DNA from: Pirellulales bacterium
GTDB lineage: Bacteria > Planctomycetota > Planctomycetia > Pirellulales > Thermoguttaceae
Direction of reading: 5' to 3'
Assembly (NCBI GenBank): GCA_030607895.1
Contig: JAUWJC010000198.1
Coordinates: forward strand, 1-7,376
Length of the DNA: 7,376 nt
A program made the translations under genes and the position numbers. This document shows, piece by piece, positions 6,293 through 7,376 of the stretch (its first letter is position 1; each line of letters opens with the position of its first letter). The notes beneath the pieces are model-generated. The model was not told the origin of the DNA. It saw only the letters and a list, made by a program, of their open reading frames with translations, and did no database searches.

Positions 6293-7376
6293 CTACGGGC
6301 GCTGCTGCCGCGGATTGGAATTGATTAGTCGTTCAAACAGCGATACGTGCTCGGCAACCGTTTGGTTGAGAGAGAAATCGGCGATTACCCGATCTCGGGC
6401 GGCGGCCCCCAGCCGGGCGGCCAGTCGGGGTTGCGGCAACAGGCGATGGATTGCCGTGGCCAGGGCGTTGGCGTCGCGGGTGGGCACCAACAGACCGTGC
6501 TCGCCGTCGTCCACAAGATCACGGTTGCCCGGTATGTCGGTTGCCATAATCGGCAATCCGGCGGCCATGGCTTCCAGAAGTGCCAACGACATTCCCTCTT
6601 CCAGCGAGGGCAACACGAACAGGTCGGCGGCGGCCAATAACTCGTCGGTGTTGTCGAACACGCCGGCCAATACTACCCGGCCGGAAAGACCGCGAGCCTC
6701 GATCTGCTCATCGAGCACCGTTCGGTATGGCCCTTCACCGACGAGCCACAAGCGGGCGTTTGGCCATTGGGTGACGACCGCCGTCCAAGCGGCCACCAGA
6801 TGTGCGAGCCCCTTCGCCTCGTGCAAGCGGCCGGTGTACACGGCCAGCGGGGCCGAGGCTGGCATGGTTAGCGCCGGATGAGCCGCGGCCAGCGCCGTCC
6901 GGGCGGCGCTTCGGCGGTCTGCCTCACGCGCCGGTGGAATGGCGACACCGTTGGGCAGGAAATGGACACGAGATTGCGGATAACCGGCGGCGAACAACTC
7001 CTCTTGGATCGCCCGACTGGGAGCCACCAGTGCGTCGGCCTTCATCGAGCGCCGCCGGATCCACCGCCCGAAAGGTGCTTCGAGTTGCCAGCGGCAATCG
7101 CCCAAGTGGCCGGTCCCTTCCGCCCGAAGCACGACCGGCACCCGACCTTTCACCGCCCCGATCACCGCGTATGCGTCGTGCTTGAGCATCGAGACATAGA
7201 CCTGGTGGTAGTGGTTGCGATTCTGTTTGAGCCTGTGGGCCAGCGCTTGCATGTCTCGGAAGGGTCCCCAGCGGCGTCGTGGCGGGTTTGATAGCCGCAG
7301 CACGGGAACGCCCCGGTAGCGGATTTCGGTGGGCCACTGGGTCTGCCATTGTGCCGTAAGAATAGTCACTTGCATA
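6293..7376 (-). CDS. GT4-type glycosyltransferase, 5' end beyond the window
   Basis: At least 360 residues of a second GT-B glycosyltransferase of family 4 type are present, ending in TAG. Counting from Met at 7375, the donor domain shows LPNGV (140-144), VYTGRLHEAKGL (179-190), LVGEGP (211-216) and the EX7E motif at E260 and E268 in LEEGMSLALLEAM, followed by the classical AAGLP. The reading frame stays open to the window edge. The first residues, VTILTAQWQTQWP, match the second strand region of such enzymes, normally some 40 residues in. The usual opening strand with its glycine-rich loop is missing, so the true start is most likely outside and Met at 7375 is internal. It resembles the downstream glycosyltransferase only at family level. 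Both probably build the same polysaccharide; the sugar is unknown. Confidence 0.92.
   Translation of the reverse strand, partial: MQVTILTAQWQTQWPTEIRYRGVPVLRLSNPPRRRWGPFRDMQALAHRLKQNRNHYHQVYVSMLKHDAYAVIGAVKGRVPVVLRAEGTGHLGDCRWQLEAPFGRWIRRRSMKADALVAPSRAIQEELFAAGYPQSRVHFLPNGVAIPPAREADRRSAARTALAAAHPALTMPASAPLAVYTGRLHEAKGLAHLVAAWTAVVTQWPNARLWLVGEGPYRTVLDEQIEARGLSGRVVLAGVFDNTDELLAAADLFVLPSLEEGMSLALLEAMAAGLPIMATDIPGNRDLVDDGEHGLLVPTRDANALATAIHRLLPQPRLAARLGAAARDRVIADFSLNQTVAEHVSLFERLINSNPRQQRP

Noticed and set aside
7373..7375. ATG at 7375 as the true start of the upstream glycosyltransferase
   Set aside because: The protein would lack the first strand and glycine-rich loop of the GT-B fold, and the frame is open to the window edge.

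Overview
This GC-rich bacterial window has four protein-coding genes, all on the minus strand. Transcription runs from high to low coordinates: glycosyltransferase (5' end cut by the window edge), second glycosyltransferase, asparagine-synthase-type amidotransferase, then a fused GcvT-GlyA protein. No RNA gene, CRISPR array or insertion sequence with a transposase is visible. The source looks like an environmental bacterium with long proteins and repeat-filled intergenic gaps. A planctomycete is my best guess, from general resemblance of the repeats and the gene mix; no marker gene in the window proves it.

Region by region. Positions 1-103 are non-coding and hold a three-unit heptamer repeat and one solo copy of a 22-bp repeat. 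Positions 104-2767 encode an 887-residue one-frame fusion of aminomethyltransferase (GcvT, N-terminal) and a serine hydroxymethyltransferase-like enzyme (GlyA, C-terminal). Positions 2768-3049 hold a possible ribosome binding site, a perfect 64-bp palindrome (2832-2895) and a 24-bp inverted repeat (2972-3046). Positions 3050-4963 encode a 637-residue glutamine-dependent amidotransferase of the AsnB family. Positions 4964-5169 hold a second heptamer array, a paired REP-like element with 27-bp arms (5016-5125) and a small hairpin (5143-5161). Positions 5170-6282 and 6293-7376 encode two family-4-type glycosyltransferases only 10 bases apart.

The two glycosyltransferases and the amidotransferase look like one end of a surface or exported polysaccharide locus. 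The AsnB-type enzyme may amidate a sugar acid or other precursor rather than make free asparagine. The fusion belongs to one-carbon metabolism: GcvT releases methylene-tetrahydrofolate from glycine, and SHMT can use it to turn a second glycine into serine. This gene is probably a separate unit, since it is set off from asnB by two hairpin-forming repeats.

The most notable points are the GcvT-GlyA fusion with its non-classical SHMT motifs, and the repeat mosaic: every sizeable gap between genes is filled by inverted or tandem repeats, and identical 22-bp repeats abut the stop codons of two adjacent genes.
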